From DASYPQ01 sp041488095 (lineage in GTDB: Bacteria > Planctomycetota > UBA1135 > GCA-002686595): a stretch of 64,000 nt of DNA. The notes beneath the pieces were generated by a model, which made no database searches, had not been told where the DNA came from, and saw nothing but the letters and a program-made list of their open reading frames with translations. Shown piece by piece: positions 17,259 to 26,657 of the stretch. Each line of letters opens with the position of its first letter. The stretch's first letter is position 1. Location of the stretch: contig JBGPOP010000012.1 in assembly GCA_041488095.1 (NCBI GenBank), positions 1 to 64,000 of the forward strand, in the 5' to 3' direction. Both the position numbers and the translations under genes were made by a program.

Positions 17259-18236
17259 ATGAAGGTCCGCGCGATCGTGGTCCGCGAGAAAGGCGGGCCG
17301 GAGGTGCTGCGCTTCGAGGAGATCGAGTTGTCCGCGCCCGGCCCGGGCGAGGTGCGCGTGCGGCACGAGGCGATCGGCGTCAACTACATCGACGTCTATT
17401 TCCGCACGGGGTGGTATCCGCCGCCGGCGTATCCGTTCGTGCCGGGGATGGAGGCCGTGGGCGTCGTCGAGGCGATCGGGCCCGGCGTGAGCGACGTCGC
17501 GGTCGGCGAGCGCGTCGGGTATGCGTCGCGCCCGCTGGGGGCGTAGGCGGAGGCGCGGAACATGCCCGCGGATCGGCTCGTGAAGCTGCCCGCGCGGATC
17601 GAACCGAAGCTCGCTGCGGCGATCCTGCTCAAGGGGATGACGGCGCGCTATCTGTTGCGGAAGACGTTCGAGGTGAAGCGCGGGCACCGGATCCTCGTGC
17701 ACGCCGCGGCGGGAGGGGTCGGGACGCTCTTGTGCCCGTGGGCGAAGCACCTCGGAGCGACGGTGATCGGGACGGTGAGCACCGAGGAGAAGGCCGCGCG
17801 CGCGAGGGAGAACGGGTGCGATCACCCGATCCTGTACACGCAGGACGACTTCGTCGCGCGCGTGAAGGAGATCACGGGAGGCGCGGGCGTGCAAGTCGTG
17901 TACGACTCGGTCGGCAAGGACACGTTCCTGAAGTCGCTCGAGTGCCTCGCACCGCTCGGGATGCTCGCGCTGTACGGGCAGTCGTCGGGGCCTGTGGCGC
18001 CGTTCGACGTGTCGGTGCTCGCGAAGAGGTCGCTGTTCCTGACGCGCCCTGGATTGCCGGACTACACGGCCGCGCGGAAGGACCTGCTCGAGAGCGCGAG
18101 CGAGCTGTTCGAGATGGTGGAGAAGGGCGTGCTGCGCGCCCGCGTCGAGCGGACGCTGCCGCTGCGCGAGGCCGCGCAGGCGCACCGCGATCTCGAAGGA
18201 CGCAGGACGACGGGATCGACGATCCTGATTCCGTGA
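17259..18236 (+). pseudogene. qor: Quinone oxidoreductase (zinc-free MDR) interrupted by an in-frame amber codon
   Basis: Two pieces in one frame make a complete 325-residue quinone oxidoreductase. Residues 1-95 (MKVRAIVVREKGG to YASRPLGA) stop at TAG 17544-17546. The frame continues AEARNMPADRLVKLP, then the NADPH-binding AAAGGVGTLLCPWAK, to TGSTILIP. Homologues read GAYAEA at the junction, so TAG replaces a Tyr codon by a single base change. There is no other lesion, so this is either a very recent mutation or a base-calling/assembly error. If real, an internal ATG at 17562 could give a truncated protein without the N-terminal substrate domain. It is the last gene of the catabolic operon. 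Confidence 0.8.
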
Positions 18237-18255
18237 GGCGGAAGCCTTTCCCGAG

Positions 18256-18363
18256 CGCGGAATACGGTACCGCGACATTTCTTCCTCGATCCGCGCTGGG
18301 CCGAGGGCCTCGCATCGCCTTTGCCCGGGTCGAGGAAGAACCGTCGCGGTACCGTATTCCGCG
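18256..18363. repeat. 34-bp inverted repeat abutting the AddB-like start codon
   Basis: The arms at 18256-18289 and 18330-18363 are reverse complements over 34 bases with two mismatches, separated by a 40-base spacer. Each arm contains the palindrome GGTACC. The right arm ends at the base before the ATG at 18364, so an RNA hairpin would include the ribosome-binding region. It could be a REP/MITE-like element, a terminator of the preceding operon, or a translational control hairpin. Confidence 0.85.
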
Positions 18364-21141
18364 ATGAAGCGCATCTTCCTGGGCTGGGACGGCTTCCTGC
18401 TCGACCGCGCAGCGCAGTGGCTCCTCGATCGACACGGCGAGGACCTGAGCGGCATTCTCGTCGCCCTTCCCGGCGCGCGCGCCGCGCGCGCGTTGCGCGA
18501 AAAGCTCGCTCGGCGTGCGAGACCAGGCTGGACTCCGCCGGCGATCCTGACGCAGGGCGACCTGATCGACGAGATGGTCGTCCTCGACCGCCCGGTCGCC
18601 GGACGGCTCGCGCGCACGCTCGCGTGGGCGCGTGCGCTCTCCGAGCTTCCGCGCGCGCGCCTCGAGGTCCTTGCAGCCCGGCCGCCTGAGTCGGGCGACC
18701 TGCGCGCCTCGCTCGCGCTCGCCGAGACGGTCCGCGGGCTGCACGCCGATCTCGCGCAGGAGGGGATCGGCTTCGAGCGCCTCGCGCGCGGGGAAGGCCG
18801 GCCCGGGAGCGCAGGCGAAGCGCGGCGCTTCGAGGTGCTGGCCGAGGCGCAGGCGCGATGGAGGAGGATCCTCGATGCTCTGGGCCTCGCCGACCCGCAC
18901 GAGTCGCGCTTCGCTGCGATCGACGCGGGGCGCATCGACCCCGACCTGAAGGTCGTCCTCGTCGGCGTCGCCGACATGAATCGCCTCCTGCGGAGGCTCG
19001 TCGAGCGCCTCGGAGCGCGCGCGATGGCGCTCGTGTTCGCGCCGGAAGCGGAGGCCGACGCGTTCGACGAGCTCGGCTGCCTCCGCACCGAGGCCTGGAA
19101 GGACCGCGACCTCGACTTGCCGCTCGATCGCTGGCACGTCGTCGACGGGCCCGACGCGCAAGCGGAGCGCACCCTGGAGATCCTCGCCTCGTGGGGAGGA
19201 CGCTTCGCGCCCGAGGAGGTGGCGATCGGCGTCGCCGACGAGGAGGTCGCTCCCCACCTCGAGCGACGCCTCTCCGAGCAAGCGATCGTCGCGCACCACG
19301 CCGCCGGGACTCCGCTCGAGCTCACGCGGCCCTTCCGGCTGCTCGCGGAGCTCGCGGCGTGGCTGCCTCGGCGGGCGTTCGCTCCGTACGCTGCGCTTCT
19401 GCGACATCCGGACCTCGAGGCGGCACTGCGCGCCCGCCTCGAGGAGAGCGACGGCGAGATCGACGTCGCAGCTGCCCTCGACGGCTACCACGGAGCGCAC
19501 CTTCCCGGCGCGATCGACGGGCGCTGGCTCGGCGGGAAGGACGAGCCGATGCGCGCCGTCCACGCCGCGGTCCTCGATCTCCTGGGCGGGCTCTCGTCCT
19601 CCGATCCGCGCCCGCTCGCCGAGTGGCCGACGGCGATCCGCGCGTTCCTCGCGGCGACGTACCCCGACTTGCTCCAACCCGCCGTCGAGGAGCAGCGCGT
19701 CCTGGCCGGATCGCTCTCCGTGCTCTCGGACGCGCTCGGCGAGATCGAGCGCCTGCCCGGGGCGCTCGGCGCGACGCCGGCGACCGCGGCCGCGGCGCTC
19801 GATCTCGCCGCCGCGATCTCGCGCGGCGAGTCCGTGTCGCCGCGGCCCTCCGCTCCGGGCGAGGCGGTGATCGAGATGCTGGGTTGGCTCGAGCTGCCGC
19901 TCGAGGACGCGAGAGCGCTCGTGGTGACGGGTTTCCAGGAGGGCTTCGTCCCGCGCTCGCGGCGCGACGACGCGTTCCTGCCCGACGGATTGCGGCGGAA
20001 GCTCTCCCTGCCCTGCGCCGAGGATCGCGTCGCGCGCGACCTCTACGCGGCGACAGTCCTCCTGCGCTCGAAGAAGGAGATCGCCTTCGTCTCCGGCCGC
20101 AAGAGCCGCCAGGGCGACCCGTGGCTGCCGAGCCGCCTCGCCTTCCACGCGCCGCGCGCGCAGATCCTCGATCGAGTCGAGCGGTTGCACCGGAAGGAGG
20201 GCGCGCGAGCGATGTCGCCCCTGGCCGGAGGCGGGCGCTACGAGCTGCCGCGTCGGATGCCGCTCCCGGAGGTCGAGGCGATGCGCGTCACCGCCTTCCG
20301 GGACTATCTGCGCTCGCCGTACGGGTTCTACCTGAAGCACGTGCTCGGCGTCGAGACGCTGGACGACTCGGCGCGCGAGATGGACGCGAAGGCGTTCGGC
20401 AGCCTTGCGCACGACGTGCTCGAGGACTTCGGCCGGAGCGATCTGCGTGATTCGACCGACGAGAGCGGGATCGAGAGGTGGTTGCGGGAAAAGGTCGAGG
20501 ACCTCGGCCGCCGGCGCTACGGAGCGCGCCCGTTGCCGGCGGTGGAGCTCCAGCTCGCGCAGCTCTCTCGGCGCCTGGCTCTCTTCGCGCGCGCGCAGGC
20601 CCGGCGCGCGACCGAGGGCTGGCGGATCCGGCACGTCGAATGGAAGCCCGCGAAGCCGGTCGTGCTGCGCATGAAGGAAAGCGAGAAACCGATGCCCCTC
20701 CACGGCGCGATCGACCGCATCGACGTGCGCGAAGGCAGCCGCGAGTGGGCGATCCTCGACTACAAGACGGGCTTCTCCGCCAAGGATCCCGCGAAGGCTC
20801 ATCGCCGCCGCGACGGCGCGTGGCGCGATCTCCAGCTCCCGCTCTACACGCTGCTCGCGAACGAGCTCGGCTTCGAGAGTCAGCCGGCGCTCGGCTACTT
20901 CTCGATCGGCAAGGACGAGGCCGAGACTCGGATCGCCCTCGCGAGCTGGGATTCGAGCGATCTGGAGGATGCCTTCGAGGCCGCGCGCGAGGTCGTTCGA
21001 AAGATCCGCGCGGGCGAGTGCTTCGACCTCGGCCGGGAGTTCTCCGACGAGCCGATCCTGCTCGCGCTCGCCGGGGAGGGCCTGGTCGAGGGGACCGAGG
21101 AGGAGGACGGCGAATCCGAGCCCGAGGAGAGCCGGGGATGA
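18364..21141 (+). CDS. AddB-like PD-(D/E)XK nuclease/helicase subunit
   Basis: This 925-residue protein belongs to the AddB / PD-(D/E)XK family. The N-terminal region is a degenerate helicase (LSGILVALPGARAARALREKLA; later VTGFQEGFVPRSRRDDAFLP). A C-terminal RecB-type nuclease starts near residue 640 (MRVTAFRDYLRSPYGFYLKH), with catalytic GAIDRIDV and ILDYKTG at about 781-803 and DLQLPLYTLL as the QxxxY motif. The cysteines that form the iron-sulfur staple in Bacillus AddB are not evident. It pairs with the downstream AddA-like gene (ATGA overlap) to process DNA double-strand ends for recombination. The start lies directly against a long inverted repeat with no clear Shine-Dalgarno sequence. 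Confidence 0.82.
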   Translation: MKRIFLGWDGFLLDRAAQWLLDRHGEDLSGILVALPGARAARALREKLARRARPGWTPPAILTQGDLIDEMVVLDRPVAGRLARTLAWARALSELPRARLEVLAARPPESGDLRASLALAETVRGLHADLAQEGIGFERLARGEGRPGSAGEARRFEVLAEAQARWRRILDALGLADPHESRFAAIDAGRIDPDLKVVLVGVADMNRLLRRLVERLGARAMALVFAPEAEADAFDELGCLRTEAWKDRDLDLPLDRWHVVDGPDAQAERTLEILASWGGRFAPEEVAIGVADEEVAPHLERRLSEQAIVAHHAAGTPLELTRPFRLLAELAAWLPRRAFAPYAALLRHPDLEAALRARLEESDGEIDVAAALDGYHGAHLPGAIDGRWLGGKDEPMRAVHAAVLDLLGGLSSSDPRPLAEWPTAIRAFLAATYPDLLQPAVEEQRVLAGSLSVLSDALGEIERLPGALGATPATAAAALDLAAAISRGESVSPRPSAPGEAVIEMLGWLELPLEDARALVVTGFQEGFVPRSRRDDAFLPDGLRRKLSLPCAEDRVARDLYAATVLLRSKKEIAFVSGRKSRQGDPWLPSRLAFHAPRAQILDRVERLHRKEGARAMSPLAGGGRYELPRRMPLPEVEAMRVTAFRDYLRSPYGFYLKHVLGVETLDDSAREMDAKAFGSLAHDVLEDFGRSDLRDSTDESGIERWLREKVEDLGRRRYGARPLPAVELQLAQLSRRLALFARAQARRATEGWRIRHVEWKPAKPVVLRMKESEKPMPLHGAIDRIDVREGSREWAILDYKTGFSAKDPAKAHRRRDGAWRDLQLPLYTLLANELGFESQPALGYFSIGKDEAETRIALASWDSSDLEDAFEAAREVVRKIRAGECFDLGREFSDEPILLALAGEGLVEGTEEEDGESEPEESRG

Positions 21142-24100
21142 GCGAAGGGCGTCATCTCCTCGTCCGCGCCTCCGCCGGGACGGGCAAGACCTACCGGCTG
21201 ACGAGCCGCTACCTCGCGCTCCTCCTCGGCGGCGCGGATCCGGGCGGCGTGCTCGCGACGACGTTCACGCGCAAGGCTGCGCACGAGATCCTCGAGCGGG
21301 TCCTCGAGCGCCTCGCGGCCGCGGCGCGGGGCGGGGAAGCGCTCGCGAAGCTTCGAGAGGCGGTCGGACGCGACGCGACGGCCGAGGAGTGCCTCGAGGT
21401 GCTCTCGCGCCTTCTCCGCGGCATGGACCGGATCCGCGTCGGCACGATCGACTCTTTCTTCGTGCAGCTCGCGCGGCTCTTCGCGCTCGATCTCGGGCTG
21501 CCGCCCGGGTGGCGGATCGCGGACGAGGCCGAGGCGGACTCCCTGCGCTCGGAGGCGGTCGGCGACGCGGTCGCGGGCGCGGAGAAGCTCGAGCTGCTCG
21601 ATCTCCTGCGCGATCTCCAGCGACAAGCGATCGGGCAGAGCGCGCACGAAGAGCTGCTGCGTTTCGCCGGGGAGGGCCGCGAGGCGCTGCTCGAGAGCGG
21701 ACCCGGAGCGTGGGAGCGCATCCGGGCGCTGCCGGACGTCGCGCCGGAGGACCTCCGGGCGGCGGTCGCCGCGCTCCCGGGGCTCCCGCTGCCCACGACG
21801 AAGGCGGGCAAGGCGCGCAAGCTCTGGGCCGATTCCCGGGCGAAGCTCCTGGACCGGATCGAGCGCGGCGATTGGGCGAGCGTCCTCGAGGTCGGTCTCG
21901 TGAAGAAGATCTGTGCCGGACAGACGACCTACAACGACGCCGACATCGAGCCCGTGCACCTCGAGTTCGTGCGCCCGATCGTCGACCACGCCCTGCACGT
22001 GCTGACGGAGCGCGTCGCGATCCGGAATCACGCTTCGCGCGCCCTGCTCGAACGCTTCGAGGCGAGCTACCGGAAGCTCGGCCGCGAGCAGGGCCGGCTG
22101 GGCTTCCACGACCTCCCCGACGCGCTCGCGCCGGTCTCGGGCGCGGATCCGCTTGCCGCGCGCGGAGTCGACCTTGCCCACAGGCTCGACGGGAGGATCG
22201 ACCACCTGTTGCTCGACGAGTTCCAGGACACCGCGCCCGTCCAATGGCGCGTGTTGCGCCCGCTCGCGGACGGGATCCTGGCGGATGAAGGCGGGAAGAG
22301 GAGCTTCTTCTGCGTCGGCGACGAGAAGCAATCGATCTACGGATGGCGTGCCGCCGAGCCGAGGCTGCTACGCGGGCTGGCCGAGAAGCGTCCGAGCCTC
22401 GGCATCGAGGAGCTGCACCGGAGCTATCGATCGTCGCGCGCGGTCCTCGGCGCGGTGAACACGGTCTTCGGATCGATCGCGACGAACCCCGCGCTCGAGG
22501 AGCGTGACGCCGAAGTGATCGATGCCGCCCGGGAATTCCAGCGCTCCTTCGTCGCGCATGAGCCCGCGTGCGAGCGTCCCGGCGCGGTCTTCCTGCTCCG
22601 CGCGGGAGCTCCGGCCGACGGGAAGGCAGAGCACTCGCCGGCGCTCGAGCTGGCGGTCGAGCGCGTCCGCGCGATCCTTGCCGACGCTCCGCTCGCCACC
22701 GTCGGGATCCTGCTGCGCCGCCGGAGATGGATCCCCCAGCTGATCCACAGGCTGCGCGAGACGGGGATCGCCGCGAGCGACGAGGGCGGGAACCCGCTGA
22801 CGGACTCGATCGCGGTGCTCCACGCGCTCTCGCTCCTGCACCTCGCCGATCACCCCGGCGATCTCGCCGCTGCTTTCCACGTCGCGACCTCGCCGCTGGG
22901 CTCGCGCGTCGGGCTCGCGGCCGAGGGATTCCGCGAGGACGCTGGAACGGCCGCGCGCGCGGTCCGCGCGGCGCTGGCGGAGCGCGGCTTCGGCGGCTTC
23001 CTCGCGTCGATCCGCCCGGGCGCGGGCGAGGGATACGGCGGCTGGGATCTCGAGCGGTACGGACAGCTCGTCGATCTCGCGCTCGCGTGGGAAGGCCGTG
23101 CGGGCTCGCGGCCGAGGACGTTCGTGGAGCACGTGCGCAAGACGAAGGTCGAGGATGCTCGTGCCGCGCAGGTGCGCGTGATGACCGTGCACGGAGCGAA
23201 GGGCCTGGAGTTCGACGCGGTCGTGCTGCCGGAGCTCGACCGGTCGATGCTGCATGGCGAGCAGGGGCTCCTGACTCTGCGCCCCGATCCCGAGGGGCCG
23301 ATCGAGAAGGTGAGCCACGGGATGCCGAAGGAGATCGCGCGGGCGCACGCCGAGCTCGAGGAGATGCGTGCCGACGTCGCGAGGCGGCGGATGGTCGAGG
23401 AGCTGTGCGTGCTCTACGTGGCGATGACGCGCGCGGTGCACCGGCTCGACTTGATCGTCCAGGCCAGGGACAAGGAGGGCGGCGGGCTCACCCACGCGGC
23501 GATCCTGCGCGGGGCGCTGCGCGTCGAGGCGGCGGGCGGCGAGGGAGTGGCGTGGGAGCACCCGGAGGGGACCTCACCGTGGTTCCGGAGCGAGATCGCG
23601 GAGACGAGGTCGGCGGAGGAGGAGCGCGCGGCGTCGGAGGAGGGGTCGGCGGCAGCGAAGGAGCGGCGGGCCCTGCGCCTCGCGCCGTCGCGGCGACCAC
23701 GGTCGCTGCCCGCGCTTTCCCCTTCGCGCGCGAAGGACCTCGGTTCGGTGCGGGCGTCGAGTTTGCTGCTGCCGCGCGACGCGATCACCGCGCGCGGAAG
23801 ACTCGTGCACCGGATGCTCGAGGAGGTCGAGTGGATCGAGACGTTCGATCGGAGCGACGAGGACGTGCTCGCGATCGTGCGGAGGCTCGAGTCGGACGAG
23901 AAGCTCCTCACGGCGGCGCTGGCGGAGTTCCGAGCGGCGCTCGCGCGACCGGAGACGCGGCGGGTGCTGTCGCGGCCGAAGGGAGAGGTGGAGCTGTGGC
24001 GGGAGAGGCCGTTCGCGCTCGTGATGCCGGGCCCGGACGCGAGCGAAGCGCTGTGGACGGGCGCCTTCGACCGAGTGGTGATCCGCCGCGAGGGCGGTCG

Positions 24101-24293
24101 CACGGTCTCCGCCGGGATCCTCGACTTCAAGACCGACCGAGTCGAGGGCGAGGCGCTGAAGGGCCGGGCGGAGAGCTACCGCCCGCAGATGGAAGCCTAC
24201 CGGCGCGCGCTGGCGCGGATGATCGGTCTGGCCGAAGGGGCGATCGAAGCCCGGCTCGTGTTCCTGGGCCCCGACGTCGTCGTCGACGTCTGA
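21138..24293 (+). CDS. AddA-like UvrD/Rep helicase-nuclease
   Basis: This 1051-residue superfamily 1A helicase has Walker A ASAGTGKTY (residues 11-19), motif Ia TTFTRKAAHEI, Walker B LLLDEFQDT, motif III VGDEKQSIYGWRAAE, motif IV LHRSYRSS, motif V TVHGAKGLEFDAVVLPEL and motif VI LYVAMTRAVHRLD. A C-terminal RecB-type nuclease follows, with GILDFKTDRV and YRPQMEAYRRAL. This is the AddA architecture: ATP-driven 3'-5' unwinding plus DNA cleavage. It is translationally coupled to the AddB-like gene, so the two probably form one complex. The region around 23600-23720 is very Ala/Arg/Glu-rich and looks like a flexible linker before the nuclease. Confidence 0.9.
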   Translation: MSEGRHLLVRASAGTGKTYRLTSRYLALLLGGADPGGVLATTFTRKAAHEILERVLERLAAAARGGEALAKLREAVGRDATAEECLEVLSRLLRGMDRIRVGTIDSFFVQLARLFALDLGLPPGWRIADEAEADSLRSEAVGDAVAGAEKLELLDLLRDLQRQAIGQSAHEELLRFAGEGREALLESGPGAWERIRALPDVAPEDLRAAVAALPGLPLPTTKAGKARKLWADSRAKLLDRIERGDWASVLEVGLVKKICAGQTTYNDADIEPVHLEFVRPIVDHALHVLTERVAIRNHASRALLERFEASYRKLGREQGRLGFHDLPDALAPVSGADPLAARGVDLAHRLDGRIDHLLLDEFQDTAPVQWRVLRPLADGILADEGGKRSFFCVGDEKQSIYGWRAAEPRLLRGLAEKRPSLGIEELHRSYRSSRAVLGAVNTVFGSIATNPALEERDAEVIDAAREFQRSFVAHEPACERPGAVFLLRAGAPADGKAEHSPALELAVERVRAILADAPLATVGILLRRRRWIPQLIHRLRETGIAASDEGGNPLTDSIAVLHALSLLHLADHPGDLAAAFHVATSPLGSRVGLAAEGFREDAGTAARAVRAALAERGFGGFLASIRPGAGEGYGGWDLERYGQLVDLALAWEGRAGSRPRTFVEHVRKTKVEDARAAQVRVMTVHGAKGLEFDAVVLPELDRSMLHGEQGLLTLRPDPEGPIEKVSHGMPKEIARAHAELEEMRADVARRRMVEELCVLYVAMTRAVHRLDLIVQARDKEGGGLTHAAILRGALRVEAAGGEGVAWEHPEGTSPWFRSEIAETRSAEEERAASEEGSAAAKERRALRLAPSRRPRSLPALSPSRAKDLGSVRASSLLLPRDAITARGRLVHRMLEEVEWIETFDRSDEDVLAIVRRLESDEKLLTAALAEFRAALARPETRRVLSRPKGEVELWRERPFALVMPGPDASEALWTGAFDRVVIRREGGRTVSAGILDFKTDRVEGEALKGRAESYRPQMEAYRRALARMIGLAEGAIEARLVFLGPDVVVDV

Positions 24294-24308
24294 GGGTCGG
24301 ACGCGGCT

Positions 24309-25031
24309 CTACGCGATCCCGATGGTCAGCTGGAGCTGCAGCTGGCCGTTCGCCGTCCCGAGCACGTTGACGAGGGTCTCCGGCCGGAACAACGGATCGG
24401 TGCCGTCGGTGGTCGGATTGTGGCCGTGGGTCGCGTACTGCGGGAGAGCGTTCACGCGACGGCAGAGGCGATCCCGGAAGTAGAGCTGCGTCGTGAGCTC
24501 GACCGAAGGGATCGGCCTCACCTTGAGGTGGAAGTGGGTCGTTCGACCTGGATACCAGCCCGGGAAGATCGTGTCGAAGTAGGCCTGGCCGGTGGGGTCG
24601 GTGAACTGCACGCCGCGCAGGAAGGTCTGGCCGAACGTGCCCTGGTTGGCGAAGCCCGAGTACCTGCCGATCGCGTCGGCATGCCAGAGGTCGACGGTGC
24701 AGTTCGGGACGGGCGAGCAGTCGGAAGCGTGGACGACGTGGAGGTAGAGCCGGGTCGGGAGGCCGGGCAGGCCCTCGGTGATGTCGGTGCGCACGATGTT
24801 GAGGTTCAGGTAGTACGGTCCCGCCGTCATGCTGGGCGTGAAGACGCACATGGTCTGCAGCGCTTCGCCGTCGACGAGATCCGAGACGTCGAGGCCGGCG
24901 GGCGCCGGGATCGTCCCGCGCGCGGATCGCGCGGCCGCGAGGCGCATGAGCCCGAGGATGCCGAGGGCTCCGGCACCGTGGAGGATCTGACGTCGACCGA
25001 GGCTGGGGGTGAGGATGTCGTCGTCTTCCAT
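24309..25031 (-). CDS. Exported intradiol ring-cleavage dioxygenase family protein
   Basis: This 240-residue protein begins MEDDDILTPSLGRRQILHGA. The RR pair followed by a hydrophobic stretch (GALGILGLMRLAAA) looks like a Tat signal. The intradiol dioxygenase core follows: TPSMTAGPYYLN (first Tyr ligand region), CTVDLWHADAIGRYSGF (second Tyr ligand) and GRTTHFHLKVRP (the two His ligands). These are the four ligands of the non-haem Fe(III) centre in catechol-type dioxygenases. Tat-exported family members are common in soil bacteria and have mostly unknown substrates. The start is chosen at the ATG beginning the Tat leader. It is convergent with the AddA-like gene and divergent from the next operon. 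Confidence 0.85.
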   Translation of the reverse strand: MEDDDILTPSLGRRQILHGAGALGILGLMRLAAARSARGTIPAPAGLDVSDLVDGEALQTMCVFTPSMTAGPYYLNLNIVRTDITEGLPGLPTRLYLHVVHASDCSPVPNCTVDLWHADAIGRYSGFANQGTFGQTFLRGVQFTDPTGQAYFDTIFPGWYPGRTTHFHLKVRPIPSVELTTQLYFRDRLCRRVNALPQYATHGHNPTTDGTDPLFRPETLVNVLGTANGQLQLQLTIGIA

Positions 25032-25265
25032 GGGTGGCTCCGTTCGTGCGGCCGGGTCAGGAGGGATTCTCGTGCCGGGAGGAGATGGGGGCAAGGAGCG
25101 ATCGGGGGTTCGAGTCCCACGCGTGGACAAGTGCTCGTGCCGCGCAGGGGAAGTGACGCGGATCGGTCGGAGGACCGAGGTGGGGTGACCTCTGCGTGGT
25201 TTCCACCACCTCGCGGCCTCCGCGCCGCCTCGCTAGTCTGATCTCCACCTCAAGGAGACCCACCC

Positions 25266-26657
25266 ATGCAACCCGGCGTCCACCGCCACGAAGACCTCGT
25301 CGGCCCCCGCACCGTCGCCCTGACCGGCGCAACGCCCGACTCCCTCTCCTCCGCCGTCCGCCGCGCCGACCTCGACGCCCTCTCCCGCACGACCGGCCAC
25401 TTCGCCCTCGCCGAACGCGACGCCAACATCGTCCGTCTCGCGCGCACGATCGGCCTCCCTCTCCGCTGGTTCGTCGCCAAGCTCTTCCACGGCCCGTTCC
25501 TCGTCGTCTCCGACCGCATCGACTCGATCCACGCCTGGTGCGAGAAGGAGCGCATCGCCTGGCAGTTCGACCCCTTCTACACGCGCATGGTCCCCGCGCA
25601 CCACCTCGTCGAGATCGAGCAAGTCGGCTGCCCCGACCCGAACCCCGTCTACCGCCGCTTCTTCTCGCCGCCGCGCGAGGACCCCGCCGCGACCGTCGAG
25701 GAGCTCGGCGCCCGGTACGCGCGCGCCGCCCTCGACTCCCTCCGCGACTGGCTCGCGCCCCTCCCCGCGAACACCCCCATCGCGCTCGCCTTCTCCGGCG
25801 GCATCGACAGCACCGCCGTCTTCCTCCTCGCCCGCAAAGCCCTCGCCGACCTCCACCGCGACCCGCGCCTCCTCCACGCCTTCACCCTCGACCTCGGCGG
25901 CGGTGCCGACGCTTCCCAGGCCGAGTCCGTCATGGCCGACCTCGGCTGCCTCGCCCAATGGGAAGCTCGCCGTCCGCGCGATCCGCGCCTCGATCTCGAA
26001 GAGGCGATCGCCGTCATCGAGGACTACCACCCCCTCGACGTCGAGTGCGCCGCCGCCTCGCTCGCTCTCCTCCGCGAAATTCACCGGCGACGGCCCGACA
26101 TCGGCCACCTCCTCGACGGCGACGGCGGCGACGAGAACTGGAAGTCCTACCCGCCCGAGGACTCCGACCTCACCCTCGCGAGCATCCTCAAGAACCCGCT
26201 CCTCTACCACGAAGGCTGGGGCATCGACGCGCTCAAGCACAGCCCGACCTACTCCGGCGGCCTATCGCGCTCCTACGTCCGCACCTTCGCGCCCGCGCGC
26301 GCCGCCGGCTTCGAGGCCTTTTCGCCCTTCACCACGCGCGCCGCGATCTCCGCCGCCCTCCGCACGCCCTTCGAGACGCTCGCCGCGGAGGATCCCGGGA
26401 AGCTCCTGGCGCTCAAGGGCCGGGTCACCGCCGCGGGCATCGAGGCCGTCTGCGGCGTGCGCATGCCGCTCAACAAGAAGCGCCGTTTCCAGGACGGCGT
26501 CTACGGCGACGCCCACCGGCGGTTGCGCAGGAGCAAGGCCTGGTGCCGTCAGATCTTCCTCAACCAATGGAAGGGCCGCCTCGACGCGGCCTGGAAGACA
26601 CCCACCCGCCGCCGCTCGGGCAACGAGGTTCCGGACGGGATCGCGGGTTCGGCGTGA
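25266..26657 (+). CDS. Asparagine-synthetase-like ATP-dependent ligase without glutaminase Cys
   Basis: This 463-residue protein has a C-terminal asparagine synthetase domain: PP-loop LAFSGGIDSTAVFLL (SGGIDST at 177-183), LLDGDGGDENW and MPLNKKRRFQDG. The N-terminal 150 residues keep the class II amidotransferase fold (GHFALAERDANIVRLARTIG, FLVVSDRIDSI) but begin MQPGVHRHED, so the catalytic Cys at position 2 is missing and glutamine cannot be hydrolysed there. Similar degenerate enzymes make amide or lactam bonds in natural products, such as beta-lactam synthetase and lasso cyclase. It is coupled by a 4-base overlap to a radical SAM gene and followed by a flavin enzyme. Confidence 0.82.
   Translation: MQPGVHRHEDLVGPRTVALTGATPDSLSSAVRRADLDALSRTTGHFALAERDANIVRLARTIGLPLRWFVAKLFHGPFLVVSDRIDSIHAWCEKERIAWQFDPFYTRMVPAHHLVEIEQVGCPDPNPVYRRFFSPPREDPAATVEELGARYARAALDSLRDWLAPLPANTPIALAFSGGIDSTAVFLLARKALADLHRDPRLLHAFTLDLGGGADASQAESVMADLGCLAQWEARRPRDPRLDLEEAIAVIEDYHPLDVECAAASLALLREIHRRRPDIGHLLDGDGGDENWKSYPPEDSDLTLASILKNPLLYHEGWGIDALKHSPTYSGGLSRSYVRTFAPARAAGFEAFSPFTTRAAISAALRTPFETLAAEDPGKLLALKGRVTAAGIEAVCGVRMPLNKKRRFQDGVYGDAHRRLRRSKAWCRQIFLNQWKGRLDAAWKTPTRRRSGNEVPDGIAGSA

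Noticed and set aside
17544..17546. Amber codon in qor as a pyrrolysine codon
   Set aside because: Homologues have Tyr at this place in a common housekeeping oxidoreductase, and no pyrrolysine genes are in the window; a point mutation or sequencing error is far simpler.
25095..25130. tRNA-like T-arm sequence (GGGTTCGAGTCCC) near 25105
   Set aside because: The flanking bases do not form an acceptor, D or anticodon arm on either strand, so it is not a tRNA gene. A tRNA-fragment attachment site is possible, but no mobile element borders it.
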